A DNA stretch of 64,000 bases from Eisenbergiella tayi (GTDB lineage: Bacteria > Bacillota > Clostridia > Lachnospirales > Lachnospiraceae): the NCBI RefSeq assembly GCF_001881565.1, contig NZ_MPDJ01000004.1, forward strand, positions 616,163 to 680,162. Reading direction: 5' to 3'. The notes under the pieces were generated by a model, which ran no database searches, was not told the origin of the DNA, and worked only from the letters and a program-made list of their open reading frames with translations. Below are positions 1 to 7,816 of this stretch, piece by piece. The position numbers were made by a program, and so were the translations under genes. Every line of letters starts with the position of its first letter. Positions within the stretch are counted from its first letter, which is position 1.

Positions 1-653
1 CTCAATGCTGTCTGCAGCATTTCCGTGCTGACAGCCGCATCCGTTGTAATAAAATTCAGGGTGGTGGCCATATTGGGATGAATCATTCCGCTTCCCTTTG
101 CCATACCGCCCAACCGGCATTTTCGGCCCGCAATCTGAAATTCCACAGCCACTTCCTTTCTGACCGCATCAGTGGTCATAATGGCAGCAGCAGCGGCTGT
201 ATGTCCTTCTCTTGACAAGCCTGCTGCCAACTCCTGCATATGCGCAGCAAACGGCTCTGGCGACAAAGGCTGGCCTATGACACCTGTAGAGGCAATTATC
301 ACTTCCTCCGGCCTGATTTCCAGTGCCTGCGCTGCCAGTTCACTTATTTTCTCCGCTATCTCCACGCCGTCTGCATTGCAGGTATTCGCATTCTTTGAAT
401 TGACAATCACCGCTTTGGCTCTTCCCCCGCTCATTCCCAAATGCCGCTTTGTCACCAGAACGGGAGCTCCTTTTACCTTATTCGTGGTATATACGGCAGC
501 AGCCGTACACAGCCTTTCACTGTATACCATCCCCAGATCATTCTTTGCTTTATCCGGGTTAAGGCCACAGTTCAATCCGTTCGCCGTAAAACCCTGAGCG
601 GCACAAACGCCGCCTTCTATATATTGATAGCCTGCATATTCTTCCATTTTCAT
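1..653 (-). CDS. argJ: Bifunctional ornithine acetyltransferase / N-acetylglutamate synthase, 3' end outside window
   Basis: ArgJ moves the acetyl group from N-acetylornithine to glutamate (and can also use acetyl-CoA), recycling acetyl groups in cytoplasmic arginine synthesis. About 217 N-terminal residues are visible. They run from an initial MKMEEYAG at 653 through GGVCAAQGFTANGLNCGL, AVIVNSKNANTCNADG and VIIASTGVIGQPL to KGSGMIHPNMATTLNFI near the window start. That last block is the family's self-cleavage site, where the chain is cut between Ala and Thr to give alpha and beta subunits; both residues are kept. The gene leaves the window on the left, so the C-terminal half and its neighbours are unseen. 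The start is the first ATG after a weak purine-rich stretch; MEEYAG two codons later is the alternative. Family assignment is very secure; the operon context is not visible. Confidence 0.95.
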   Translation of the reverse strand, partial: MKMEEYAGYQYIEGGVCAAQGFTANGLNCGLNPDKAKNDLGMVYSERLCTAAAVYTTNKVKGAPVLVTKRHLGMSGGRAKAVIVNSKNANTCNADGVEIAEKISELAAQALEIRPEEVIIASTGVIGQPLSPEPFAAHMQELAAGLSREGHTAAAAAIMTTDAVRKEVAVEFQIAGRKCRLGGMAKGSGMIHPNMATTLNFITTDAAVSTEMLQTAL

Positions 654-801
654 ATTCTTACCCACCCTATATCAATAAAATTTCATATAACATAACATCA
701 AAAAGACATTTCCACTATATTCTATCTCTTATACTCTTCTTATCAAAAGGTTATTCTTCTATTATCACACAAAAAATATCTTATCCTTTGAATGATTTAT
801 C

Positions 802-841
802 AAAAAACCCCAGGAAGCCCATCAAACGGACATTCCCAGGG
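802..841 (-). terminator. Rho-independent terminator of the zinc-ribbon operon
   Basis: On the minus strand a 9-bp stem (CCCTGGGAA with TTCCTGGGG, two G-T wobbles) is followed by TTTTTT. It lies about 60 bases past the stop of the last zinc-ribbon gene and before the argJ promoter region. Confidence 0.75.
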
Positions 842-903
842 TAACCATTTTAGTTCAAAACAAAACTGCCACTAATTTGTTATTTTCAATCCTTACCGTT
901 CTT

Positions 904-1842
904 TTAATCAACTAATTTTGAAGAGCTAACTTCTGTTCCATCCATCTCAACAGCCATAAACAATAACTTCAATACTAATTGACTCTGTGCTTCTTTTGCT
1001 GTAAATGGTTTGATTTCTCCATCATCATAGATTGCATATAAAACATCACTGTTAATTTCCACATAATAATCTACTCCATTTGTTCCTGCCGCATCCGTTT
1101 TATATACTATAACAGTACTTGCAACACCATCAGTAGATCCATTATTTTCAACATATTTATTAATTGCTTTCAACGCCAGTTGTTCATCTGCCGTTAATTC
1201 AATAACCTGAACTGAAATATCCAAGAGCCCAATATTCCCAGAAGAATCTTTTGCTGAAAGCTGTACTTTACTGCTGCCGACAACATTGATATTCACCTCT
1301 GGGGTAACAACAATACTATTTTCCAATCCGTCATCAAAATCAGTAACAGAATAAAAATCAGCAGGATTAAATAGTTCACCCTTTTGAACCTTAATATTCT
1401 CAGGACCACTGATTACTGGTGCCGTTGTATCAATAACCTCAATTTCTATATGCCTGTTGATAGATAAAATTCCATTTTCAATTGTATATTGTAATGCCTG
1501 CTGTCCTAACTTGCTTGTATCTAATTCATTTTGAAAACGAATAATACCATTAGAAGATCTCGGAATTATAATATCTTTCGTCTGCACAATACTTCCAGCT
1601 TCGACTTTATTATTAATTACCTTTACTCCCATCATAGCATTATAAATTATAACTACTACTGTTAATACAACTACTAACAAAATAGCAATGGGAATAAACA
1701 AGCGGAGCGTCCGCTTACTTGGCACTTTCCTTCCAGTAATACTAATATCCTGTGTATTTTCTGTATCACTTACTACTTTACCACATTTGGGACAAAAAGC
1801 ACTTTCTTCCTTTATTTCGCAGCCACAATTTGTACAGAACAT
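904..1842 (-). CDS. Membrane-anchored zinc-ribbon protein with Ig-like extracellular domain
   Basis: A 312-residue protein of unknown function. Residues 1-22 form a zinc ribbon with two CxxC knuckles (C3/C6 and C17/C20). A single membrane helix follows at about 45-68, and the rest should lie outside the cell. The outer part contains a VIDTTAPVISGPENI...GELFNPADFYSVTDFD...VQLSAKDSSGN segment, the signature of bacterial Ig-like/HYR or DUF5011 repeats. A 90-residue tail with a YYVEINSDVLYAIYDDGE stretch follows. I chose the ATG at 1842, preceded by GAGGAGA about ten bases upstream, over a TTG six codons earlier. It is the last gene of a leftward operon of related ribbon proteins that begins at the cyclic-di-GMP riboswitch near 5.7 kb. 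Its partner is unknown; the architecture suggests a ribbon-tethered surface sensor, which is inference. Confidence 0.8.
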   Translation of the reverse strand: MFCTNCGCEIKEESAFCPKCGKVVSDTENTQDISITGRKVPSKRTLRLFIPIAILLVVVLTVVVIIYNAMMGVKVINNKVEAGSIVQTKDIIIPRSSNGIIRFQNELDTSKLGQQALQYTIENGILSINRHIEIEVIDTTAPVISGPENIKVQKGELFNPADFYSVTDFDDGLENSIVVTPEVNINVVGSSKVQLSAKDSSGNIGLLDISVQVIELTADEQLALKAINKYVENNGSTDGVASTVIVYKTDAAGTNGVDYYVEINSDVLYAIYDDGEIKPFTAKEAQSQLVLKLLFMAVEMDGTEVSSSKLVD

Positions 1843-1860
1843 CTCCGTAATTCTCCTCAA

Positions 1861-2180
1861 TTATATATAAGCAATCTCTACTCCGTACTCCACTTCTTCT
1901 TTCGTAATTCCCCAAGATTCAAGCTAATCAAGTAATTCGGTTTTTGAATAAGAATAATAATCCAAACATAATTTTGCTCTCTTTACAGCCTATTCAAACC
2001 AATCAGCACACAATTACCGGCTGCATATACAGCTTCCTTTGTTGAAAAACTTCATATTCCAACTGTTCTATCAGTCTTTTATATGAATAAGCTGTAAAAT
2101 CCAAATAATCATGTGCTCTTTCAAGTCCTTTTTTCCTCTGCAGTTGCTGAATTTGTATTCGAAACATCTTGAGCCGATGA
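1861..2180 (-). pseudogene. Degraded tandem Ltp-type (host-cell surface lipoprotein) domains
   Basis: No intact frame exists, but two copies of the Ltp-family repeat can be read across frames on the minus strand. The first has KKGLERAHDYLDFTAYSYKR followed by LIEQLEYE, then after a frameshift FSTKEAVYAAGNC. The second has AVKRAKLCLDYYSYSKTELL, a TAG stop, then LESWGITKEEVEYGVEIAYI and TAA at 1861. At least three frameshifts and two internal stops are present. The first shift lies in a run of six A's. The gene upstream ends with TAG at 2181-2183, and reading through that stop leads in frame toward this tail (SSAQDVSNTNSATAEEK). The remnant is therefore probably the lost C-terminus of the upstream zinc-ribbon protein. 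Confidence 0.75.
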
Positions 2181-2963
2181 CTAATTCGTTTCTTTATTCT
2201 CTTGCTCCGAATCCATATAAATCATGCTTGCCTTATTATAAACAGAAACTAAATCATCGTATGTAGAGGCGGCTTTTAAAGAATCTACCGCATCCTTCAA
2301 TTTATCTTTCTGTTCATAGATAACACCTTTGAAGATAGTTGCAGCTATATTTACAGAAGACGAATCTGTATCATCTGAAAGTTTTTCCAATAAAGATTCC
2401 TGTACATAGCTAACACATGTTTTCCTCCATATTTCATTAATTGTATCATTAAATACCACCTCACTGGAAGAAGGTTTTTTCCCAAGATCAAGCTGAAACG
2501 AAACCTCCGTTATATTATCAGCCACCTGATCGAGCGGCATTTCGTTATTACTTTCTATAAATTCTGCAACATATTCTTTAACAACATCAGAATTCATGTC
2601 CTCAAGATATTGCATTCCCTGCTCATAGATTTTCTTTGACACACCTTCAATAGGTGATTTCTGAGCATTTATATTGATAAATATAAAACCAATTATAGCA
2701 AGTACAACAACTAAACTGCTTCCAATTATACTGAGTACTTTTATTTCCTTTGATAAACCTGATTTTTCTCCGCAATTCGGGCAAAATTTTGCACCATATG
2801 GTAAGTCATTTCTACACTTTTGACATTTAACGTGTTCCACATCTTTCCTTGTTATAGTTGAATTATCATCATTTATTTGTTTATCAACAATTATTTTCGC
2901 ACCACAATGAGTACAAAAAACGGAATCATCCTCAATTTGTGCACTGCAATTTTTACAAATCAT
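2181..2963 (-). CDS. Double zinc-ribbon membrane protein, probably C-terminally truncated
   Basis: A 260-residue protein with two zinc ribbons (CKNC...CTHC near residues 3-20 and CQKC...CPNC near 47-66). One membrane helix follows at about 79-101, then an extracellular alpha-helical region of roughly 150 residues (IYEQGMQYLEDMNSDVVKEY and onward) with no domain I recognise. The start ATG at 2963 overlaps the TAA of the small membrane ORF upstream (TAATG), which points to translational coupling. The frame stops at a TAG directly before a decayed Ltp-repeat tail, so the present product is probably shorter than its ancestor. Ribbons in the cytoplasm and the helical part outside would be the usual topology for such proteins. 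Function unknown. Confidence 0.8.
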   Translation of the reverse strand: MICKNCSAQIEDDSVFCTHCGAKIIVDKQINDDNSTITRKDVEHVKCQKCRNDLPYGAKFCPNCGEKSGLSKEIKVLSIIGSSLVVVLAIIGFIFININAQKSPIEGVSKKIYEQGMQYLEDMNSDVVKEYVAEFIESNNEMPLDQVADNITEVSFQLDLGKKPSSSEVVFNDTINEIWRKTCVSYVQESLLEKLSDDTDSSSVNIAATIFKGVIYEQKDKLKDAVDSLKAASTYDDLVSVYNKASMIYMDSEQENKETN

Positions 2964-3124
2964 TATTTATTTTCCCTTGAAATATAATATACAATTAGAA
3001 ATCCCATACAAATTAAAGCTAATCCAACTGCCAAAACAAAATAAGCAGTTGCATAATTACCATTGATAATATAATTATAAGCATCGCCGCCAACGTACGC
3101 ATTAATTGTTTTATATGGTTTCAT
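2963..3124 (-). CDS. Small single-helix membrane protein (53 aa), likely frameshifted from a mini zinc-ribbon protein
   Basis: The 53-residue frame starts MKPYKTINAYVGGDAYNYII, continues through a hydrophobic helix (FVLAVGLALICMGFLIVYYI) and ends SRENK. A second, out-of-frame ORF begins just upstream at 3155 and reads MYCKKCGQLLDETI before a stop at 3111. That is half a zinc ribbon. Joined by one frameshift near 3120, the two would give a short zinc-ribbon/helix protein. The GGDAYNYII segment before a helix is, as I recall, typical of small clostridial zinc-ribbon membrane proteins. Whether the current 53-residue product is made is uncertain, because no good ribosome site precedes 3124. The ATG at 3155 has a G7 run upstream. 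Confidence 0.55.
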   Translation of the reverse strand: MKPYKTINAYVGGDAYNYIINGNYATAYFVLAVGLALICMGFLIVYYISRENK

Positions 3125-3155
3125 CCAACAACTGCCCACATTTTTTACAATACAT
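3111..3155 (-). pseudogene. Truncated zinc-ribbon start (14 codons) preceding the small membrane ORF
   Basis: ATG at 3155 is preceded by GGGGGGGA and reads MYCKKCGQLLDETI, then TAA. It matches the first CxxC knuckle of the neighbouring ribbon proteins. It overlaps the small membrane ORF at 2963-3124 in another frame, so the pair most likely represents one gene split by a frameshift. Confidence 0.5.
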
Positions 3156-3177
3156 AAAAAGTCCCCCCCATTTTTAA

Positions 3178-4614
3178 TCAGTATGTATTTGACAATGTTC
3201 CAAAGGTAACCTTAGTCGTATACGTATAAATAAAACTGGTTACGGAATTATTGTCCGTCTCCTTATATTTTAATTCGATACCTTTCGCAGAAAGTGTTAT
3301 GGTAGTATAATCGTCTATCACTAACGGAGTTCCAAAATCAGAAGCACTGACTTTTTTATCAAAGGAAATCGATTTACTAATATTATACTTTAATCCGATC
3401 TGTATTGTCGACCAATTAGTAAAGACAAATATGGAGCCATTACCCGACAGGTTGATTGAACCATCATCATTTAATCTGCATTTTATATCCAGTTTATAAT
3501 CTCCCTTTTCGATATCATGGGTCCAGGTTCCTCCATCATAATAATAATTTCTTGCTTTACAATTTGATTCCGCTAAACCTGTTGTTGAACTCCATTGTCC
3601 ACACAATCCTATCCAATTACTAATGCTGTTTAATTTTGTAATTAGATCTGCAGAATTGGTGCCATTATATGAGAAATTATCCGGAAGCGTTCCCAGTTCC
3701 TTTTTTGCCTGATTAAGATTTCCTTCCTCCATATTCTTTTTTGCCGAAAGTAAAATACAGGCATTGGACATTTCAGAAGAATCCTGATAATCGGATATTT
3801 TTATAAAAAGCTTGGATGCTGATGTATATTCTTGAGAATCCATGAATGATTTTGCATTGTTATATACTGATTCCGCGTATAGTCCTTCTGCATCAAAAAG
3901 AGTACCAGCTTTTTCAAAGTATGCTGAAGCTTCTGCGTATTTTTTATTATTAAAACTAATCATACCCTGCGCATATTGAGCGTATTCATCATTTTTACCG
4001 CCTTTAACATACCCAAATACGGTCAGAGCTGTTTCATAATCTTTGTTCTTTACATATTCCCGCCCAATATCCAAAATCTTTTCATTAGAATCTTCATAAC
4101 CTTTCGCTGCTTTAAACTCTTCTGCTGCAGATAGCAGATCACCTGCTTCCAAATACAGATTTCCCCTCGCATAGTTACATTTTTTAATCATCTCGTCGGA
4201 ATTCTCATAACCTGCAGCATTTTTAAATTGTGCTAAGGCCTCATCGTATTCTTCTTTCCCGAAAAATTCAATACCTTTCGCATAATGATCTGCAATGGTT
4301 GCTTCCGCCAATTTTTCCTGAGCATCCTCATAATCGCCGGCTGCCGTATAATACTTAATAGCCCTTTCATAGTTACCGGCAGCGAATGCATCTTCGGCCT
4401 TATTATATTTCGCTGCTGGTGTAGAATTTACGGCAATTAATATAACAATTATTATTACAGCACATACGATTCCAATGATAAAAAAGAGGATATTAAGGGA
4501 TATTTTCCCTTTAGAAACAGTATTTGTGAAATCAGATTCTCCTAATTGATATCCGCAGTTAGGGCAAAAGACACTTTCGTCAGGTATTTCATTTTGGCAT
4601 TTGGGACAGATCAT
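3178..4614 (-). CDS. Zinc-ribbon membrane protein with extracellular TPR-like repeats
   Basis: A 478-residue protein. The N-terminal ribbon has CPKC and CPNC knuckles (C3, C6, C17, C20). A membrane helix lies at about 36-58 (LNILFFIIGIVCAVIIIVIL). A run of TPR-like helical hairpins follows at roughly 65-310, recognisable by repeated units such as YNKAEDAFAAGNYERAIKYY, YAKGIEFFGKEEYDEALAQF and ARGNLYLEAGDLLSAAEEFK. The C-terminal ~150 residues are beta-rich with aromatic residues (WIGLCGQWSSTTGLAESNCK and later). The start codon at 4614 overlaps the stop of the gene before it (ATGA), so the two are translated together. The topology suggests an extracellular protein-binding scaffold; the ligand is unknown. 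Confidence 0.85.
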   Translation of the reverse strand: MICPKCQNEIPDESVFCPNCGYQLGESDFTNTVSKGKISLNILFFIIGIVCAVIIIVILIAVNSTPAAKYNKAEDAFAAGNYERAIKYYTAAGDYEDAQEKLAEATIADHYAKGIEFFGKEEYDEALAQFKNAAGYENSDEMIKKCNYARGNLYLEAGDLLSAAEEFKAAKGYEDSNEKILDIGREYVKNKDYETALTVFGYVKGGKNDEYAQYAQGMISFNNKKYAEASAYFEKAGTLFDAEGLYAESVYNNAKSFMDSQEYTSASKLFIKISDYQDSSEMSNACILLSAKKNMEEGNLNQAKKELGTLPDNFSYNGTNSADLITKLNSISNWIGLCGQWSSTTGLAESNCKARNYYYDGGTWTHDIEKGDYKLDIKCRLNDDGSINLSGNGSIFVFTNWSTIQIGLKYNISKSISFDKKVSASDFGTPLVIDDYTTITLSAKGIELKYKETDNNSVTSFIYTYTTKVTFGTLSNTY

Positions 4615-5435
4615 AAAGTCGATCCCTCCTCTATCTCACTCTCTTCCGTTGTTCCCAAAGTATTCACATTACGAATTAAACTTTTAACTACAGCCGCTTT
4701 ATCTGTAAAATCTTTTTTGCTTGTTTCTTCTTTTGCTTTAAAATTATTAACTGAAAAATCCCCTTCCACAAGGAAACTATATCTCTCACAATATGCATAA
4801 TAATAGTCTTCCATGGCTTTTTTCAGTTCCTTAACTTCTTCCTCATCACATCCAATATCCTGAAGTTCCGTATATATTTTATCAATCTCTCTCTTTCTGT
4901 CTTTTTCCGTATTGATTTCAGAGGAGCATAGTCCTTCAACATAGTCCGTGAAAAAATCAGGTCCAAGCAACCCTGTATTAATACCTGTTGAAGTATCATA
5001 CATGGAACTGAGTAAATTAAAATTATTTTCGGTACCATTAATCGCATTATTCAATTCCATTGCTTTAGCTCCATATGCATTTATCAACTCCTGACGTGCA
5101 CGTTCAGCCTCCTGACGTTCTCGTTCAGCAGCTAACTCCTGTTCATATCTTTCCTTTTCGACTGCCTTCTGATGAACTACAACGCCAATACCACCGCCAA
5201 TACATATAACAGCAATTAAAGCGACTATCCCAATAATAAGTTTCTTTTTTCCATTACCCGCTGCTTTTTTTTCCATACTATAGCCACATTTCAAACAGAA
5301 CTTCGCATCTTTTTCCAGTTCCGAACCGCATTTCGGGCAATTTTTTTTATCAGAAACCTCCTCTAAATTTTTACCACATTTTTGACAGAATTTAGCACCT
5401 TCCTCTACTTCTGCACCACAAAATCTGCAATTCAT
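4611..5435 (-). CDS. Double zinc-ribbon membrane protein, first gene of the riboswitch-controlled operon
   Basis: A 274-residue protein. Two zinc ribbons lie at residues 3-20 (CRFC, CQKC) and 33-50 (CPKC, CLKC). A membrane helix follows at about 66-88 (KKLIIGIVALIAVICIGGGI), then a charged coiled-coil (EKERYEQELAAERERQEAER) and a helical region outside the membrane rich in Asn, Glu and Lys. Nothing in the outer part points to an enzyme. It is the first gene after the cyclic-di-GMP riboswitch and terminator, about 195 bases downstream of the terminator hairpin. Its TGA overlaps the next start. The operon members share architecture (ribbon, helix, variable outer part) but not outer domains. Confidence 0.85.
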   Translation of the reverse strand: MNCRFCGAEVEEGAKFCQKCGKNLEEVSDKKNCPKCGSELEKDAKFCLKCGYSMEKKAAGNGKKKLIIGIVALIAVICIGGGIGVVVHQKAVEKERYEQELAAERERQEAERARQELINAYGAKAMELNNAINGTENNFNLLSSMYDTSTGINTGLLGPDFFTDYVEGLCSSEINTEKDRKREIDKIYTELQDIGCDEEEVKELKKAMEDYYYAYCERYSFLVEGDFSVNNFKAKEETSKKDFTDKAAVVKSLIRNVNTLGTTEESEIEEGSTL

Positions 5436-5628
5436 TTATTCATTTCTCCCCTCTTGGTTTAATATGCCTATATTTATAAATACCCAATGTTGCTTTCTCT
5501 GCCTTTTTACTTTAATTTGTCATTAGACACAATTCTGTATTGACACAATACCTGATATTTTTTTAGCGTTATACTTTTTTATCAAGCATTTTCGCTTACA
5601 ATGTATTGTAAACAAAATCCACTTAAAA

Positions 5629-5653
5629 TAAAAAAACTACTGAATATCAGCAG
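5629..5653 (-). terminator. Expression-platform terminator of the cyclic-di-GMP riboswitch
   Basis: On the minus strand CTGCTGA, a TAT loop, TCAGTAG and TTTTTTT form a 7-bp stem plus U-run. It lies about ten bases past the 3' end of the aptamer and about 195 bases before the first zinc-ribbon gene. This position fits transcription attenuation by the aptamer. Confidence 0.75.
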
Positions 5654-5663
5654 CATATAACAG

Positions 5664-5730
5664 ATTTGCAACTGGCTACCATATTACAGGCCCTATAGCT
5701 TTGCGTCACAATCTTTCGACTGTTTTGCTA
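5664..5730 (-). ncRNA. Class I cyclic-di-GMP riboswitch (GEMM-I) aptamer
   Basis: Read on the minus strand, the region has the GEMM-I landmarks in order. First comes a short stem capped by a GAAA tetraloop (CAGTC-GAAA-GATTG). Next is the near-invariant GACGCAAAGCTATAGGG with the ligand-contacting residues. A second arm ends TATGGTAGCCAGTTGC, which carries the tetraloop receptor. A terminator hairpin follows directly, and a TTGACA box lies just upstream at 5768-5773. The switch should sense bis-(3'-5')-cyclic dimeric GMP and control the leftward zinc-ribbon operon. Whether binding turns the operon on or off cannot be read by eye. A GGDEF protein that could supply the ligand is encoded at 61.3 kb. 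Confidence 0.9.
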
Positions 5731-5744
5731 AAATTTATACATAT

Positions 5745-5773
5745 AACTTAACACTTTTGTAGAAAAATGTCAA
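5745..5773 (-). promoter_or_regulatory. Probable promoter of the riboswitch/zinc-ribbon transcript
   Basis: A perfect -35 TTGACA (5768-5773) is followed after 17 bases by a poor -10 TAAGTT, with TTATAT four bases further down as an alternative. The aptamer begins about 15 bases downstream. Confidence 0.55.
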
Positions 5774-5874
5774 TTTCCGCCGAACTTTTCATTGAACATT
5801 AATCCAATTCCCGCCATAATATAAGCAGTAAATATAACCGCATATACTGTTTTTATCCATTGCTCAAATAAATA

Positions 5875-6705
5875 TTAATTTATCATACAATATATAATAA
5901 CTGCCTGCTGAATTTCCAGCAAATATTTCTTAAACTCATATCCCACAAAGTACTCAGAATCTATTACATCGCCGGATACTTCTTCCCCACGATAAAAGGG
6001 CGGGCATGGATTCAGAACCGCACCTTTATTTGCTTTTTCCATGACTGCTTTTGTCACCTGGCAACCGGAAGATTTTTCAAGTACATCCGATGGCAGCGAA
6101 TCCGTGCAGACAATATCTTTGCCGATTATGGCATCCTCAATATTATGATAAACCGGAACTCCTTCCATTTCATATCCGTCCGCACAGCACTGGGATAACT
6201 CAAATCCCATGACATCTGCCGCCTCTTTCCATGACAGTCCGATATTTCCTTTCAGGCCGCAAAAGAGATACTTATCCTTTGTAAAATCTTTTCTGATTTT
6301 TGAAAGCGCATACATATCTGCAAGCATTTCACAGGGATGATTTATAGCTGTAAGGGCATTGATAACCGGAACCTTTGAATATTGCGACATCGTTTCCAGC
6401 ATGGCTATATCCTTATGACGCACTACAATTACATCGGCCCAATTATTCAAATATCCTATAACATCCTTACTATTCTCTCTCTTGTCCAAGGTATCCGACG
6501 GGAATAAAACGGCTTGCCCGCCCAAAAGCCGAATTCCTTTTTCAAAGGTAACTCTGGTACGGATACTGCTGTTTGGAAAGAACAAAACTACTGTTTTCCC
6601 GTTCAAAATATCTTTATACTTCCCCTGTATAATTTCATCTGCTATATCAAATATCTCATATACATCTTTTGCCTTGTAATCGGTAAGTCTGATTAAATTC
6701 TTCAT
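5875..6705 (-). CDS. Divergent ornithine/aspartate carbamoyltransferase-family protein
   Basis: A 276-residue member of the carbamoyltransferase fold, in which carbamoyl phosphate is transferred to an amino group. The carbamoyl-phosphate loop is kept in modified form (SSIRTR, residues 46-51, for the usual STRTR). HPCE at 123-126 replaces the HPxQ of ornithine enzymes, and the usual HCLP motif reads NPCPPFYRGEEV. The ornithine-binding SMG loop is not recognisable, and the protein is about 40-50 residues shorter than typical OTCs. It stands alone, away from argJ, with a start ATG at 6705 and a GGAGGGTTACC ribosome site. I therefore call the family but not the substrate; a role in a peptide or secondary amine pathway is possible. 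The C-terminal end (IQQAVIIYCMIN) may be slightly altered. Confidence 0.75.
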   Translation of the reverse strand: MKNLIRLTDYKAKDVYEIFDIADEIIQGKYKDILNGKTVVLFFPNSSIRTRVTFEKGIRLLGGQAVLFPSDTLDKRENSKDVIGYLNNWADVIVVRHKDIAMLETMSQYSKVPVINALTAINHPCEMLADMYALSKIRKDFTKDKYLFCGLKGNIGLSWKEAADVMGFELSQCCADGYEMEGVPVYHNIEDAIIGKDIVCTDSLPSDVLEKSSGCQVTKAVMEKANKGAVLNPCPPFYRGEEVSGDVIDSEYFVGYEFKKYLLEIQQAVIIYCMIN

Positions 6706-6930
6706 ATGGTAACCCTCCGGAAAATTAATGATACTTCATCTTGTTAATTGCTATCTTGTTTGTAATGGAAAAACGTCCAAAATTGGCAGACATTATCTGA
6801 ACACGGTCAAGTTATCTTCTCTGTATGATAACACTCGCTGCGCAATTCATCCCGCTTTCCGGATATCAGCATTTTACAGCATTCTAATTATACCATATCG
6901 TCTCGGAATAGTCGTAAAAATAATCTAATA

Positions 6931-6968
6931 AAAAAATCCTCCAAACCCCAAAAGGATCCGGAGGATTT
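6931..6968 (-). terminator. Terminator of the DUF3788/DUF3795 gene
   Basis: On the minus strand AAATCCTCC pairs perfectly with GGAGGATTT across a 17-base loop and runs into TTTTTTT. It lies about ten bases after the stop codon at 6980. Confidence 0.85.
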
Positions 6969-6979
6969 TACCACTCTGT

Positions 6980-7705
6980 CTACTGCTCTTCATACTGCAT
7001 AGGCACATAGGGAAGTATGCCCCATGTAATTTCATCTGCATAATGAACTTCTGTATGTATCATCGAACGATAATCTGCTGATGTAGCCTTAACGCATGGG
7101 AATTCACCGCATTCTCTGCATTCCGCCAATCCTTTCTGCGGTGCGCAGCCTTTTGCATTGCATGGCTCATCTTTACAATAGCAATTCTCACTATAGCATC
7201 CTTCGCAGCGCATGCTCCAATCTGTCTGTCCCCACATTTTAATCAGCTGAGGAATCATAATATCCCGCATATCCTCATCTAAATCTGCATAATGAACACA
7301 TAAATCACAGCGTTGGCCGCATTTGGAATATAACGCATTTTCTTTTTTAAAAGGTTTGCGGTTGGGCTTCTTTTTAATAAGTATAAGCTTTTTGACTTCT
7401 TCTAATTGTTCCAAAGTACTTACATCAATGAACATCCATTTTCCATCATGATAAGTTTTTGAGTTATCATAATAATCATGTATATATGTTGAAAATTCGT
7501 TCTTCTGCATTTCAAAACATTCACGCTCTTTTCTTCCAAAGATAATCAAAAATGTGAATTTATCATCGTGTGTATACACTGTAAGAATAGTTTTCTGCCC
7601 TTGCTTAAACTTTAGTTCATCTTTGCCGTCTCCGATTTCATCCAGGCGATACTTACCGCGCATAAATACCATCGTTTCATGACTAACCTGTTCAAGAATT
7701 GTCAT
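6980..7705 (-). CDS. DUF3788-DUF3795 fusion protein
   Basis: A 241-residue protein of unknown function. The first ~120 residues match the DUF3788 pattern (FTFLIIFGRKERECFEM, a following YYDNSKTYHDGKWMFIDV). The rest is a cysteine-rich DUF3795-type module with CGQRCDLCVHY, CEGCYSENCYCKDEPCNAKGC and CRECGEFPC, probably binding metal, perhaps zinc. I set the start at the ATG at 7705 because AAGGGGG stands nine bases before it; the longer frame would begin with an unsupported ATG. The gene is monocistronic by its terminator. DUF3788 proteins have been noted beside GyrI-like and small-molecule-binding families; a stress or detoxification role is only a guess. Confidence 0.8.
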   Translation of the reverse strand: MTILEQVSHETMVFMRGKYRLDEIGDGKDELKFKQGQKTILTVYTHDDKFTFLIIFGRKERECFEMQKNEFSTYIHDYYDNSKTYHDGKWMFIDVSTLEQLEEVKKLILIKKKPNRKPFKKENALYSKCGQRCDLCVHYADLDEDMRDIMIPQLIKMWGQTDWSMRCEGCYSENCYCKDEPCNAKGCAPQKGLAECRECGEFPCVKATSADYRSMIHTEVHYADEITWGILPYVPMQYEEQ

Positions 7706-7816
7706 AAGCTTTATCCCCCTTATTTCTGTTTTTTTCATTCAGCGATAAATCTGATATAAAAAACTCATCTCCAGCTTCAGTATTTGAAGAAAAACAATAT
7801 CTTTTCTTTTATCCTG

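Noticed and set aside
172..597. Plus-strand 141-codon frame at the left edge
   Set aside because: The minus strand encodes argJ with all family motifs; the plus frame only mirrors it.
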